Counted from the stretch's first letter, positions 27,174 through 40,972 are shown. The stretch is DNA of 64,000 nucleotides from Certhia americana (GCA_018697195.1 CM031858.1:81537133-81601132), one strand, 5' to 3'. Notes: a model not told the origin generated them from the letters alone. Numbers and translations: made by a program.

Positions 27174-29654
27174 GTTACTATTATAAATGTTAGCAATATT
27201 TTAACTAGATGATTTAGATAACAGTTAGGCTCATTGTAAATGGCCCGTTGCATGTTTGTGGTATATTGATTCTTGCCTGTAAGCATAATCTTTTCATATG
27301 AGTCTGATGCCTTACTCTGATTCAGAATTACTCAATTTATTTTAATTTTGATCAGATATTTGATGGATAAGACACGGTTTTAGTGTCATATTTCTAGGAT
27401 GGGATATAAAAATTCTTTGAACATTGAAGGACTGAAACCTGGATATGTGTGGGTATTTTCTGTGGCACTCCTATTTATTAATAAAAACTTTTGTAGCCTA
27501 AAATAGTGGTGTTAGAAGACTGTTACATCATGACTGATGTACAACTTGTTGGAGCCTTTACAGTATGAAGAGCCACAACTCTTCTACAGAGGCCACAATG
27601 AATTAAACTGATAAAAGGGAACAACACCTCTTAAAAGCCCAGCCTTGTCCTCTGGCTACTTGTTAAACATAGGATTTTTTCTTAAATATCTGAATAATGG
27701 GGAAGGAAATGCAAACAGCTGTGAACCCACTGTGTCTACTGGAAACAACGACCCAATCACACTTTCATCCTCATTAACTGAATCCCTGAAAATAGAAATT
27801 ATCAGAAGATAATCCAGTGCCTTGAAGGTATATTAATCCTGATTTTCTGTTTATTTTCACCAATAATATTTTTCTTCTACTTTTTACAACTTTTTATGTT
27901 TCTCCTTTTGTTTGTAAAGATTTATGCCAAATTTTTTTCAGTGTGTTCAAAAGCCAGAGAGGTTTATTATACAAAGAATTTAATTAAGCTTTTGCACAAA
28001 ACCAGTTATTTATTCACCCACTGTTTTTTTTCATCATGACCTCCTCAATTAGTTTTCCTTATTTACCTCAGATAGTACAGAGGGGACTTTGGAAATTGCA
28101 TTTTTATATAAATCAACTGACTCATATTATTTGCATTGTTAAAATAAAGAAAAAAATGGAGAAGTGCCAGCTTATTATCTATGAGGTAAGGGTGTCTGAA
28201 ATTTTAATATTTAGCAGACATTGACCAAAAACATTATATTTTGTGTTCCTCACTTGTTTTAAATTGTGGCCAGTTATAGCTGTAATCAGAAGCTGAAATG
28301 AGCTGCAAGCTGTGAGCTGGTCTGGCACTGTGCATTCAGACTTAATTGTTTTCACTGGTACAGTTCTCAGCTCCTCAATAACCTCAGCAGAGCTCTACAA
28401 ATAACCAGATTCACTGGCAGACCATTGTTGAAAATACTTGAACACCAGTTGTACTTCTGGCTTGTATTTCTTTGTCAAAACATCAAACTCAAAAAGGTCT
28501 TGTCAGTATTCATCAGATCTTAAACTTCTGGCTCAAAATGGTCATTTTGAACTGAATTGGCAATATTCTGTTCTTCCATTCTGATGCTTTTGATCAAAAA
28601 AATAATCCAAGTTATAGAAAATTGTTTGGAAACCAAAACTTTCTGTGTAAAGGTGGTAATCATGACAAGTTTTGTAGGTTTTTTTTCATCTCCACCAAAG
28701 ATCAGTGGAATGCTGTTTTCATTTGTAGGCATAGCACTTTGTTGCATTTTTCTCAAATGCTTGTAAAGCTAATTTTAGCTTTTCTGTTTAATACAATCTG
28801 ATGAAAATTCATGTTATTCTTCATGTACTGCAAGAGATACTTAAGCACATGCAGATGATGTGGAGTTATTTTGGGTAGCAAAGATGAAGAGCAACTACAA
28901 GTTCTGCAGAAAGACCTCAGAATGTGGAATGAAAATGGATGATAAGAGGGGAGGTGAAATTCCATGTATGCAACCAGAATGGGACACACAGAGAAGGAAG
29001 CAATCCTAAATTCACAAGAGTGATGGATTCTGAACTTGCTGTTGTCACTCAGGAAAACTATATTGGAACTGAAATAGTTTTTGTGAAACTATTTTGTTTT
29101 ATTATAAACTATCTTTTCTTATTTGTCAAACTAATGTTTTTGTGAAAACATCAGCTCAGCTCTCAGTGGTAGTCAAAATATGTACTGAATGTTAGGAATT
29201 AGTAGAAAAGGAAAGAGAGCAACCAAGATAACCTCCTATTGCTTCTATATGTAGTTTGGTACTATGCAAATCCATAGCGTGCCTAAGCTTAAAAGGCTGC
29301 TTACACTTTTGATTTCTCCTGTTTCAGGACAGACAGAAAATTGAGATTCAGAGAAGCGTATGTGGTCTGGAGAGGGCAAATAGGTAATGACTAATCACTT
29401 TGCCTTATGATACAATGATGAGGTAAACTAGGTGGGAAGCTGTTCAAAACAAAAGGGAGTGCAGCCTCTCAAAGCACACCTCAGCTGTGACATTCCTCTG
29501 CCTAAGAGGCTGTAGATGCATCAGTGATGGAAGAAATTTTGGAAACACAGGCCTGTGAAGGAGTGTGTAAATGTACTGAGATCTTGCATTACTGGATGTC
29601 TGTAAGCCATTAATCACTGATGTGCAGCTGAATGCTTGCCTTGCTGAACTCCTT

Positions 29655-29722
29655 CTCATATGGGTGACCATCAGAGACAGGTTAATTAGGCTAGATGGAC
29701 CATTGCCCTATTCCATCTCTTA
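29655..29722 (+). mobile_element. Ancient CR1/L3-like LINE 3' end
   Basis: GGGTGACCATCAGAGACAGG, then TTAGGCTAGATGGACCATTG and a CCATCTCTTA tail. This matches the order of the old reptile/bird CR1 3' end (..CAGAGACAGGATACTGGGCTAGATGGACC..) known from turtles, crocodiles and birds. Only the last 70 or so bases are clear. The 5' limit is uncertain and may reach back to about 29,600. No coding capacity. Confidence 0.65.
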
Positions 29723-32700
29723 CACTAAAGAATTTGAGTGTTCTGGGTGGAGGGACTATGTGAATATTGTTTGGCAGAGGGTGGGTGGATTTCAGGCACA
29801 GTACTGAGGAAACATTTTATTATTTGGTTGACACAGTGAAGGGCAACATAATTTTACCTTTTCCTTTTTTCCTTACCCTTTGAGGTTTTTTATCTTTCTG
29901 CTTTCTCCCCATCTGCTTGCTTTTAATCTCTGCTCCTCTTTAAATTATTTTTCTTTTGTATCAAACAATCCTCCAGTCCTAAATAAAAACAGGTCTAAAA
30001 AAAGTAAGCGCCTACGCTGGTGAATAAACTCTGTGAAGCATTCCAGCTTTCCTTCTTTGTTCTTGGTTCTCTACTCTGGAGCTGAGCTCAGAGACTCTGT
30101 TTTCCCATCTATCAGACAAATCAGGAGATGCCATAGGGTGAGATTTGAAGGGAGTTATGATTCTTGTTTAATGTTGTTCTCTCTTATTACTATCTTCTGA
30201 AGAACTTGCAGTTTGTTGTATGCTTGTTAATCAGTTGTTTAGAGATCAGGTTAAAAAGTTGTTCCAGAGCAATGGCACTGTCTGACCTCCTGGTCTAGCA
30301 TTGGTGGGATGCTGGTGGAGTGAGCCTTGTTTGTGCTGGATCTGTTGTGCTTTCACTGTATTTTCACTGTTAAGATCGCAATAACAAACATTTGAAGGGA
30401 TAAAAGTTTTTCTGCTTTGTTCTAGACAGTGGTGCAAGCCTGTACTTGTGCTTTTCCAAGATGAAGGTTTTCTAATCAGGTCACCTTGAATTGAACTAAC
30501 ATAAACAAGTGGGGTATTGATGAATTTTCAGAAGTGCTGTACTGCTTTCTCTTAAGTGGGTGGAACTGAAGTTGCCCCATGACAAGCTCAAAAATCTAAA
30601 AAATTAGATTGAAAATTAGATTGAAAACTTGATTGAAAATCTAGTATTTCTTGTTATGCTCTTACTAATCTTTTCAGAAAGTGCTTTAAGTGATACATAC
30701 ATAGCACAACATTTCCCCCCCTTCTCTATTCTAAAATAATCAAAACGACGTTGGTAAAAGATGGGGAATGTGTTTGAAATGAGATATGAGATGTTAATTT
30801 GGCCTCTACTCCTTTGCCTTGGCATTGGAAGAGCAATTCATTGGCAAGTTAAAACATTCCCTTTTAGCTCCTGATGACCCAAACTAGTTTAAGCCCCCAA
30901 GATATCAGTCTTTCTTCATTTACTCTTCCTTCCTTGAGGCCACTGCTACTGGTTTTATAGCAAGTGGGGTCTGGTATCATCAAACCCAGCTGGACACATG
31001 CTGAGTGATTGCTGTGACACAACAAATTACATTTTCCACAGGCTTAAGTAAAATGCAGTTTCATTTATAATGTTACCAGGAAAAAAACCCTTCTAAAAAA
31101 TCAGCAAGACTTGTTCTTCAGCACTTCCAGTTACAAGGGAGGGAGTTATAAGAAAAAACAGAAAACAAATACCAAGGAAAGATGTACATTAGGTAATTAA
31201 TTTCTGAGAAACCAAATATACCCTTAAGGATATTTTAATCAGATATAGTTAGACACTCCATTCCTAGGTTTTGGCAGTGTTAAGGGATTTTCAGACCTCA
31301 ATATCTGATTATAATATCTGAACATCTTTGGCTTTTTTTCCCCATCAGATTTGTAGAGTTTATCTGTAGCAGCCCCCACAGAAAATCACAGTGTGTAACA
31401 TTCTATCAAACAGAAGGACTGTCATTGATTTTTTTGCTATAACATTAATGCTGTTGGTAGATCCAAATGAAACCAGAGTCCTGTTGTGCTAACCACTGAG
31501 TAAATACAGTAAATACACAGAGTTATAAATTTGACTGTGGTTTCCTCAGGTATAGTATTTGTGGATGACAACACATTATCAGCAGTAACCGGTATTGTTG
31601 TGCTCCTAAATAGATAAAAAACCCCCGTCCTCTAGAAGTTGAACAGTTAGGCAACATAGGATATATGTTAGTTATCTGTAATTTTGGATGAGTGATCTGA
31701 ATTTGAGAACAGAAAGGAAAGCTGTCATTTAAAATGAAAAGACTCAATTTTGGTTTTCTTTCATGAGAAAATCCAACTAACAAATCCAAGGAGTGTTTTG
31801 GCACACTCTAAGTACTTTCCTGCTGATTATTCAGTTGTATTTGCTATACAGAATATGCATTTGAATTTTGTTTTGTGTGATTCTTCATAGGGAGTTCCAA
31901 GCAGAATGTAATTGATTCAGGTTTAAAGGATACTTTTCATGCTGTGTTACTTTTAAGACTTGCAGTGTACTGCGAGATGCCACTAAATACAGCAGCAACT
32001 TTGAGCTGTATTTATTTGTACTATCTATTAGTTTTCCTCTAATTGCAAATCCCACTGGTGCGCAAAAAAATTGCAGGCACTTCATTTCCTTAAAAGGCTC
32101 TTGGTTGTATCAACCCAAAAATGCTACAACCCATTCTTCCTCCCACTCAAGCCAGAAAAAAATCTTTCCCAAGTATTTGCTGTTGAACAAAACTTCAAAA
32201 TGCTTACAGGTGTTCTTACTGCATCTAGTGAAAAACAATCCTGTTTAATCAGCCAAGTGGGAGGCTTTGCCTGACAACCTGCTGCTGTAAGGAACATGTA
32301 GGGAATTCTTGATGGCAGGTCCATGTCTGTTGACCCTGGGAATATCAACCACTAAATGTCAAGTAGAAGTGTTTGGAAATTAATTTCCTCAAACATTGTG
32401 ATATAAAATTATAAAACAGCAGTATTCAGTCCATTCACATTGCTTTTGATGACAGCAGGAGAATGAAAGTATGTATGACCATACAGAATTTTTCCAGTTC
32501 ATATAATTTTTCCCCTCAAATACTATAACATCTCTCCAGTTCCTTCCCTAAAACAAAAGAAGTAACAATGCGAATAGTCTAGACAAAACCTGAGGTCCTT
32601 TACTGAACAACCTGAACAAGTAAAAAGGCAATAAAATCGATTATACTATATGTCATGGGGAGCTGGTCTGTGCTTATTTTCTCCAAAGATTCCAGAGGAC

Positions 32701-34306
32701 ATGGTGGAAGCAGCAAGATCATGAGGGATGGAGGAATATAGCTCACACCTTTTCCAGGATATGGAAAGCAGGAGGAGCTGAGAGTGTCACCATTCAGACA
32801 TAGGAGACAGCCTAGGGAAAACTTATCTTTCCACAGTTTCTTCCTTCCATGTGCAGCTGCCGTAACATTGCATTCGCTTTTGTCTCATGGAGAAATTAGT
32901 ATGTAAAACTCTCCCAGAAGCTGATGCTAATGAATATGTCTCAGATTAATTTTTTTTTTTCTTTTTTTGTTTACATGACTTATCATGCTATAGAAACTGC
33001 CAATTGTCTACCATGTTGAGTGACTGCTTGCTATTGTGCCATGCATACACACTTTGGAATGAACGCATCTCTTCCTTTGTGCTAGTTATCCACTTTATCT
33101 CAAAATGAACAGCTTTGGGGAGCTGTTTTCTTCTCTCAGCAAAGTCCTTGACTTTTGAATTAGTTTTTATCTTCTGGTCCAGGTTCCTGTGTCTTTGGGA
33201 TGTAATAGCCTATTTCTGTGAAAAGTCAAGGATGTTGGCAGGCATGGAGGCTTTGAGTTGCAGTTGGATGAGTGTTATTTTCTCCTTGGGAGAATTCAGG
33301 TACTTTTTTCCATTTTACAACTAAGTCGTCTTATCAATGCCTTCATTTTGATAGTACAAGGAAGTGATTATTACAATACAGAAGATAGCATTACCCATGT
33401 AGCTCCTGTGTATTTTTTCCTTTACTCACTCTTGTCTTTTTAATTAGAATCTCTATCCCCCACTGACAAACCCATTTGAAATCTGACAAACTATTTCATT
33501 AACAGTTTTGTCATGCTACAACTATTTTTAAAATTTTAGCCTTTGAATTATTTGTAAACATATGGTTGATGAAACAACAGGCAGTGAACGGCCTTATTTT
33601 GTTTACATAACAGCATCAGTGCACACACCAGTCCCATTGCCAGCCCTCAGCTTCTGTTCTGGATTAAGAAAGTCCACTAGAGACAGGAGGCACTTCAAGG
33701 TGTGTAGACATTAGCCCTCGGTCTCCATTTGTTATCTTCTGGTACTATTTAAAGTATGACAGTACTTTATAAGGCTAACATGGGTTTCAGTCTCCTTCCT
33801 CTCAACTTATGTCTTTAATGAACCCTCAAGTCTGAAAAAGCAGTAAAACCACTTAGTAAAACCAGTAATTGAATTGGAGCTTGGCCTAACTGCAAAAAAT
33901 AGTTTTTCTCTTCAATAGCATGTCTGCACATCCCTCCTCCTGCTTCAGTGTTCTACAATGAGGCTGATTTATGAAACTTCAGGTTTCAAAGTCAAATTCT
34001 GGCTTCCTAGAGCAAACTCAGGCTAGGTGTTCCCTTCTGAAGCCAAACCTCTCACAAGTTTTCAGTGTGTCCAACCAAATAATTATTATGCAATATTTTT
34101 AACAAAACAGTTTTTATTATGCAAAATATAAAGGAAAAAATAAAAATATTTTGAACATGGCACTTCTGATTTAAATAATTTTAATAACTACCGTGTTTTC
34201 AGGCTATGGAAAGGAATAGGAGGGCTACATATTTAATAACTTCTACTATATAGAATACTAATTATTGATGAGGGCAGTAAGTCAAGCATTCAAATATTAA
34301 GTAATA
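29723..34306. other. AT-rich gene-free stretch
   Basis: No recognisable gene or RNA. The stretch holds a small TTAGATTGAAAA tandem array near 30.6 kb and a T-rich tract at 32,949-32,968. Open frames are all under 100 codons and show no family resemblance. Confidence 0.55.
30604..30640. repeat. Three-copy 12-bp tandem array
   Basis: TTAGATTGAAAA is present twice exactly, followed by a third copy with CTTGATTGAAAA. It is a short AT-rich minisatellite-like array. Confidence 0.85.
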
Positions 34307-35356
34307 ATAGTGGGTGATTTGACCCTAGCTAGACACTGGTTACGCACCAAAGCCACTCTTTCACTCCCTTCCTCATGTGGGCAGGGGAGAAAAAAATATA
34401 ATGAAGGCCTCATGGGTTGAGATAAGGACAGGGAGAGATCATGCACTCATTGCTGTCACAGGTGAAATGCATGACACAACTTTGGGAAATTAACTAACTC
34501 ACTATTTATTGCTTATTATATTTATTGCTTACTACTTACCGTTGCCAAGCAAAGTAAGAGTAGGGTAACAAGAAGTAACTTATACCTTAAAGACATCTCC
34601 CACCCACTACACCCTCCTTCCTGGGCTTTTTTCCCGATTTCATCCCGCAGCCTCAGCAGTGCAGGAAGATGGGGAAGGGGGTGACATACAGTTCATGACA
34701 TATTGTTTATCCTGCCACTTGCTCCTCAGGGAGAGGAGTCCCTCCCCTGCTCCAGCCTAGGGAGATGGTTCATCACGGACTTGTCAGACATGAGTCCTTT
34801 CCACAGGCTGCAGCTCTTCACAAACTGCTCCAGTGTGAGTCCCTTCCATGCATGCAGCCCTGCAGGAACAGGCTGCTCCAGTGTGACCTCTGCGGGGTCA
34901 CAAGTCCTGTCAAAAAACCTGTTCCAGCATGGGCCCTCTTTCTCCATGGGCCCTGCCTGCTCCAGCTTGCTCCAGCATGGGCTTCCTAGGGGGTCACAGC
35001 CTCCTTTGGACATCCCCCTGCTCTGAGATGGGCCCCCAGGGCCTGCAGGTGGATCTCTGCTCCCCTATGAACCTCTGTGAGCTGCAGGTGGATCTGTACT
35101 CCCCCATGGACCTCCACTGGCTGCAGGGGAATCTCAGCTCCAGCACCTGGAGCACCTCCTCCCTCTCCTTTCTCACCCGCCTTGGTGTCTGCAGGGCTGT
35201 TCCTCTCATGTATTCTCACTCCTAGCTTCTCTGGCCACAATTGTTTTTGTGCAATAACTTTCTTTCTTTCTTAAATACCCACCCAGAGGTGCTACCACTA
35301 TCACTGCTGGGCTTATCCCTGGCCAGTAGCATGTCTGTCTTAGATCCAGCTGGCCT
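34307..35356 (-). mobile_element. Endogenous retrovirus solo LTR, about 1 kb, 5' end lost
   Basis: Read on the minus strand, the order is as follows. A CCAGCTGGATCTAAGACAGA block is followed by GGTAGCACCTCTGGGTGGGTATTTAAG (TATA-like box about 35,268-35,275). Next is a module array in which GCTCCAG(C/T)(A/G)TG-type strings recur between 34,740 and 35,110. Two AATAAA hexamers follow (plus-strand TTTATT at 34,505 and 34,521). The piece closes with CTGTCCTTATCTCAACCCATGA and a terminal GTCAAATCACCCACTA. This is a widespread avian ERV LTR family that I recognise by its repeated 'tgctccag..g' modules. The copy ends abruptly near 35,356 where the 5' part of U3 should continue, so it is truncated or rearranged. 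No retroviral genes flank it. Overlapping open frames here, up to 107 codons, are by-products of the repeated modules. Confidence 0.8.
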
Positions 35357-36748
35357 GCAATAAATGGATGTGTTTTACTTTGCCTGCAAAGCTCATGGCT
35401 ATTTGGCAAATGGTGGGATCTCTTTAGTTTGGGGATCACTGTGGGACAGAGCACAAAATGAAGGCTTATAGTTTGACAGCACAGAGTTCAGCTCAACATA
35501 GATTCTTAACAGATTTTTTGTAGTGCATATAAGGAACTTTTGAAACACATTAAAAAATAATGACACTTGCTAAGTTCTCAAGTGATACCACGATGCACAA
35601 AAACTTTGTAGAAGAGCAGACTGGGCTTCCTTTCAAGTTGAGAAAGACATAGGTACCTCCTCATATTCTCATTGCTCTAGTCTGGTCTGAGCTAAAATAG
35701 CAACAAAGCAGAAGACCAGACTGTAAGGAAGGTGCTTTAGTGTCTGAGTAAAATCATCAAAGTAACTAATTCAGTAGGGTTTGCATAGTGTGTGTTTGGG
35801 TATGTGTGTGTCAGTTACTTGTCTTTATTTATCAGTAACAAAAACTCACTAGTTTTTAATCTATTTTCTCTTTTGTATTTGCCTACTACTGCTTCTATAG
35901 ACACTTTCAAGTTAAGTATTTTGCTCTGCAACAATTCCAGATTACAAAGACTGGGTCTAAACACCATCTAGCTCCTTCCTAACAGGCAACTGAGTACAGA
36001 GTAGGAGCAACTGTGGAAAACACCACTTGAACTGGACTTGTAACTTTTTATTGCTGCTATCAAATGATCTGACAGGAATTATCGCTGGAAAACGCTTGCA
36101 ATATGTCATGCACCTTGTTAAGATGCTGACTCTCTTCCTACAAAACCCCTCTTGACAAGCGCATCTGCCTTATTGTGTTCATGATCAGCCTCAGAGAGTG
36201 AAAAGGCAGAGAGCAAGTGAGATCTTGGTCACATAAATATGCTGTCTGTGCCTAACTAAAGGGGTAAATGAACTCTCATTGAAGACAGTAAAACTCTTTA
36301 TAAGAAAACCTATTACAAATTAGTCTTTATTTTTGTTAATTTCTATTCAATTTTTCATTTCATAGTGGATTTAAGATATGCTCAAAGCAAAACAATAAGG
36401 TTCATACAGGGGTTTATGCTAATTTATACAAATCACTTTTTAAAAGTGACTTAGGTGTTGGCCTACTTTGAGAATATACTATGAAATTAAACTAAATAGC
36501 ACAGACTATTCCACCACCACTTGGTAAGCTTGTTATAGGGCTCCTAGTGCTAGATCAGTGCCACAGAAATGTTGTCTGAGTTGTGAGGACTTCACAGCTG
36601 GTTAAAATTCTTTTTAGAAATTATGAAGGTCTAATTCTATGAAAGCAGGAGTTATGCCAAATATCCCCAAAAAGGCAAGAACAAAACTGAAGTCTAGATG
36701 CGCTCTATATACTATGTTTTAGACTTCTTGGCAGTGATGAAGTCATTC

Positions 36749-36801
36749 ATATATATGTATGTGTGTATGTGTGTGTGTGATGTGTTTGTATGGGTGTGTG
36801 C
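36749..36801. repeat. (TA)/(TG)n microsatellite
   Basis: ATATATATGTATGTGTGTAT followed by GTGTGTGTGTGATGTGTTTG and more TG units. It is an imperfect dinucleotide repeat, likely polymorphic. Confidence 0.95.
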
Positions 36802-39800
36802 GCATGCTCTCTATCCAAATCCCACTTGTACTGCTGAACACAGGAATTCAATATTAATGATTAGGGACAAGCAGACAGAGAGGAGCAACTACTGGATTGC
36901 TAATTTATGTCCTGGCTTAGTTTGAAGAGGTATCTTGGGGCTAATATCAAAAAAAAAAAAAAAGAAAATTTAGTCTATATAAGAAAGTTGTGTAAGGCAG
37001 CAGAATATATTACCATCCAAAGTAGAGGGGGAAAAAGCAAATATTTTTATCATGCATTAATTTAAAAATCTGTGACTCTTGATTCAAATTTAATAGCCCT
37101 TATGTCTCAGGTTTGTAACTTTATATCATTTCAGTCTAAATTCTGACCTATGTAAGAGACCAGAGTTATTAATATTTCCTATTATTTCTACTCCTCAAAC
37201 TTTATGACTGGATTTCTCCAAGGCATTCTTCATTCCCACTCCTATCTTCCCTCTTCATTTTGAAAGTATCAGTTCAGGGAATTGGCTGAAAGACAGAAAA
37301 AAAGACACATAAAAATTGTTTGACTGACTGTATTCATTGTAAAATATTATATTTTTTCCTGGAGGAGATATGAAGGTGAATCAGGAAATGGATGGCATTT
37401 TCAGATCACATGAATCAGTACCCAAGAATTCATCATTTTCACCAAATATCTAACTACTTTTAGGGACTTTAAGTCAGATGGCCCTTATTTAGAACACATA
37501 TAATAACTTATTTAAATACTTATCTGTCAGAGGCTTTAATGGAAAGCAACTACTAAAAATCAGGTCACAGATTTATAAATATGAGTTCACATTCATTTAT
37601 ACAGCTGTGTTGAAAATATCTTATGCATCCACAAAAATAAACCATTTTGCTTATAAAGTGCCTTAATAATAGAAATGCCATGAGAAATATTTCTTTTTTG
37701 TCTTTTGATAACAACTGGTAAATATAAACGCATCAGAAGAATGTATAGTTCTCAAAGGCCAAGTCTTCGACTTTCACCTAGCTTTTCCTAATTCATACAA
37801 TATTGTGGAGACCAATCAGCTTAACCTTTAAATACAGAACATAATGTGAGACAGTAACTTAATGGAAAACAACTAAGTTTCTAACTGTTGACATTTGCTT
37901 CCCTATTACTTAAGTGAAGAACTGCAATGGTGTCTTTTGCTAAGACAATTAGAATGATGATCTTGCAGGGTCTGCTACTGGGCATACACAGCTACAGCCT
38001 TTCCTGGCCTGCTTTTTAAGTGTACTTCCCTACCAGACCCATCTGAGGATGAGGACAGCAGACTTAAATCCTCTGGGTCCTCTGCTTTCCTGGGATGAAG
38101 ATGTCATTCCTATTTTTACACATAACAACATCACAAGTCCCTGATATTTAAATATGGCAGACTCGTGATGATCCAGCTTGCAAGACGATGTTGCTCAACG
38201 CAGGTGGGAAGCTAAGGGCTTGCTCAACTCAAATGCAGCAGGGCAAATACTTTCCTGAATCTCAGTGGGAAAGAAGAAAGAAATGGTAACATAGATCTGA
38301 TGATTAGGTATTTCAACAGTGTTGGGCAAGTCAGGCAAATTCAAGACACCAGTCTGCACAAACTCTCTGTTCTTAAACACTGATTCAGGAAATTGTGCTT
38401 GTTTGTATACACCATTCTCCCCTCTGGTCTGCTCTGGAAAGGCTCTGGTTACCAGTAGGGTTTCTTCTCAGTATCTCAGTATCTCACATCATCTCAAATG
38501 ATGTGGTTAAAAAACAAAAAAGTAGGCAATTAACTGTGAGACTTCAAAGTTTTCCTCTGCTTGTTTCTCATGAATTAAACAAAAATGACTAATGTTTTCA
38601 ATGGTCTGGAAAAAGCAACATGCAGTGGTAATAGACTTTGAACTCTGTGATCACGAAGCAAGCAAAGTCCCTTCCCTATGATGGAAGCATAACTCAAGGT
38701 TCAGTTTTACTGAAGCTAACACCTTCTTCCTTTTCTACTTTGTTTTTCTTTTTAATCCAACTTAAATTTTCAATTTACTGTATCTGACTTTGTTTTTCTA
38801 AATGGTGAAAGCGATGCTTACTATCCAAGGTGCTTTTGATGGGTAATGTGAAGACAGGCCTTCCCTTTCACTGTGACTTTCCCACCTAAACAGATGGAAA
38901 TCCACCCCCTTCCCTGCTTTCTAACACTCCTTATATCCTGCCACCACAGGAATGAGCTGAAAACTGGCTTCCCACCAAACTGGCCAAGAGCCTGAAGGTG
39001 CTGTGCAGCCTTTCCTCTTCCAACTGCAGTACCTTTACTGCTTCCACATGCTGCCATCCCTTAATATGCTGGGATCTAATTTGTTGGAAATAGAGATAAA
39101 AAATTACTAACATGGAGAAATATAATGTCAGGAAAATACGAGGCAGAAGAGGAGGATGAGCTCCAGACTGGAAGAAAAGATGGATGCAGTGGACTTGGTC
39201 TTCTGAGAGGTTTCTCTTTTTTTTCCCCTTCCTTAAATCAGATAGCAGAGCTTCTCCTGCTGTTTTCTTCCTTGCCCTTAGCATAATATTCCCAGATTAT
39301 ATTAGAATATCCTTACTTATTTTGGATATAGGAATACACTGAGGCTTTGCCTAGTTTTGAGACACAACTGTGCAACTTGTGAAGAAACAAAAAACCCTCA
39401 GCACCTACTTGCAAGGGTACATCTGGCAATTGCATCACCTAAAATTGCTGGGCTCACTCACTCAACTCATCTGGTTTAGCTCTGTAACTTAGACATAGCA
39501 CAGAGTTACACATAACATTAAAAATGTTACATTTTGTACCTTTATTTCAAGTATGGTTAATCTCACAGGCAGTTCCAGACATTTTTGCCCTTGAGCTTTT
39601 AAAATAAAATTAAGCATTGATATCATGACTGTTCTTCCATGAAGCTGGCACAGAACTATAAAGTGTATGACTTAAATGCTTTGTGGGTGATATACAGTCA
39701 TTATGATTCCAGTGGATTTTTTTCTTAGACTGTACTGTATGCTATTAAAACAGTATGATATAAAGATAGAAATGTGGTGAGTTTTGGGGTTTTGTTTATT

Positions 39801-40334
39801 TTTTACTTATATGCCTATTGTTTCATAGCCAAACTGCAGTGGAATTTTTAGAGGCTAAAATGTACATCACTCAAGGGGCTAGAATTTTGATAGGGCTTTT
39901 TTGCTGGCAGTTAGTTTTGGATACACAGTGCTCACTTTTCACAGATAAAGTACAGATGTTTTATTACTTTTTACACAGAAGTTGGAAAAAAATATGTATC
40001 TCCTCTTTAAAAAGAAAGTCTAAATGTATTGTAATAGGTGGAGGTACATAAAAACTGTAGGACTTGATCTGAGGAGATATGTCTGAATAACACCCCAAAG
40101 AAGTTAACAGTGTAGATATGTGAATCTTCTTATATCTGCACTTACTTTGACAGCAACTTTTAGATGTAAAATGAATTCTTACATTTTCTGTACAAGTCTT
40201 TTCTGGATCAGAAGGAAATTACATGAGAAAGCGACATTACAGGCATTACAGGAATTTACAACAGTGGCTTCTCAAACTCTATTGTTATAAATAATGAAAC
40301 ATCCTTGACTGTCCGGGTTACATGACTTTATGGG

Positions 40335-40400
40335 AAAAAAAAAAAATGTTGGCCTTTAGTATTTGGGTTGTTTTTTTTATTTTTATTTTTTTTTTTTTTT
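40335..40400. repeat. A-tract and T-tract pair
   Basis: Twelve A at 40,335-40,346, then after about 23 mixed bases a T-rich tract with occasional A to 40,400. The two tracts are complementary and could pair as a hairpin. Most likely it is simple low-complexity DNA just outside the CpG island. Confidence 0.85.
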
Positions 40401-40923
40401 ATTTAATACCAACAAGTAATCAGAAAGAATGTTCCAAATTCCAGGACTTCATTTGAATGATAATTTCAAACTTCTGTTAATGTTTCTACTTGAAAACGTT
40501 TCTTTGTTATCCTAGCCTAAGTAAAACTCTCCCTCAAGCTGGAAGTTTAAGACAATTTGGATTTGCAACATTTGGCTTGCTGATAAGTTTTGATGCTAGT
40601 TGTTTTAATTAGCTAATTTTATAGGATTACTCTAGCATGGATGAATTCCATGGTTTTGTTTGTTTTAATAAACTCTTACTGCTTTTAGTCTTCTAAATGG
40701 AGGTCTTGCTGAGAATAACAAAAGTCAGTTTCTGCTACAGTTTGTAGTAGAAATGCGCAAATGCTGTCATAAAAGGAAAAAACCCAAACAACTCTGATGG
40801 AATTAATTACAATGCACACATGAAAAAAACCAAACCAACTTCCTGCTTTAATACAGGTGAGCTGACAAAACACAAAGGCATGTGCCGAAAACCCGGTGAG
40901 CGCGAAAATGCGAACGCACGTAC

Positions 40924-40972
40924 CTGGGGGAGATGCCTGCGCGCCCCGCCTGCAGCCCCGCAGTGCCACGTC
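40924..40972 (-). other. Candidate minus-strand first exon (divergent transcript)
   Basis: On the minus strand, a TATAAA box (41,005-41,000) is followed at about 30 bases by the expected start region near 40,972. A near-perfect 5' splice site, CCCCCAG|GTACGTGCG, cuts after 40,924. That would give a first exon of about 50 bases without an obvious start codon in good context, so a 5' UTR exon or a long noncoding RNA is most likely. The partner exon would lie to the left and was not identified. The start is inferred from TATA spacing only. Confidence 0.35.

Larger units (their letters stand above)
20138..29654. other. AT-rich gene-free stretch
   Basis: No recognisable gene. The stretch contains A/T-rich low-complexity sequence (20,853-20,880), a perfect 14-bp tandem duplication (23,471-23,498), an octamer-like ATGCAAAT at 24,122 and an ATC microsatellite at 27,153. 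Open frames are short (100 codons or fewer) and unrelated to any family I know. A purine-rich region at 26,000-26,480 has no recognisable element. Confidence 0.55.
35357..40879. other. AT-rich gene-free stretch upstream of the CpG island
   Basis: No gene is recognisable. The stretch contains a (TG)n microsatellite at 36.75 kb, a 15-base A run at 36,949-36,963, an 8-bp tandem TCTCAGTA at 38,466-38,481 and A/T homopolymers at 40.3-40.4 kb. If the minus-strand exon proposed at 40,924-40,972 is real, this would be the start of its first intron. A strong plus-strand donor-like string, ACAG|GTGAGC at 40,856/40,857, has no partner exon that I can define. Confidence 0.55.

Noticed and set aside
34703..35274. 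Cluster of overlapping open frames on both strands, considered as a repetitive-protein gene
   Set aside because: The segment lies wholly in an ERV LTR whose repeated modules lack stop codons. It is better explained as U3 repeats.
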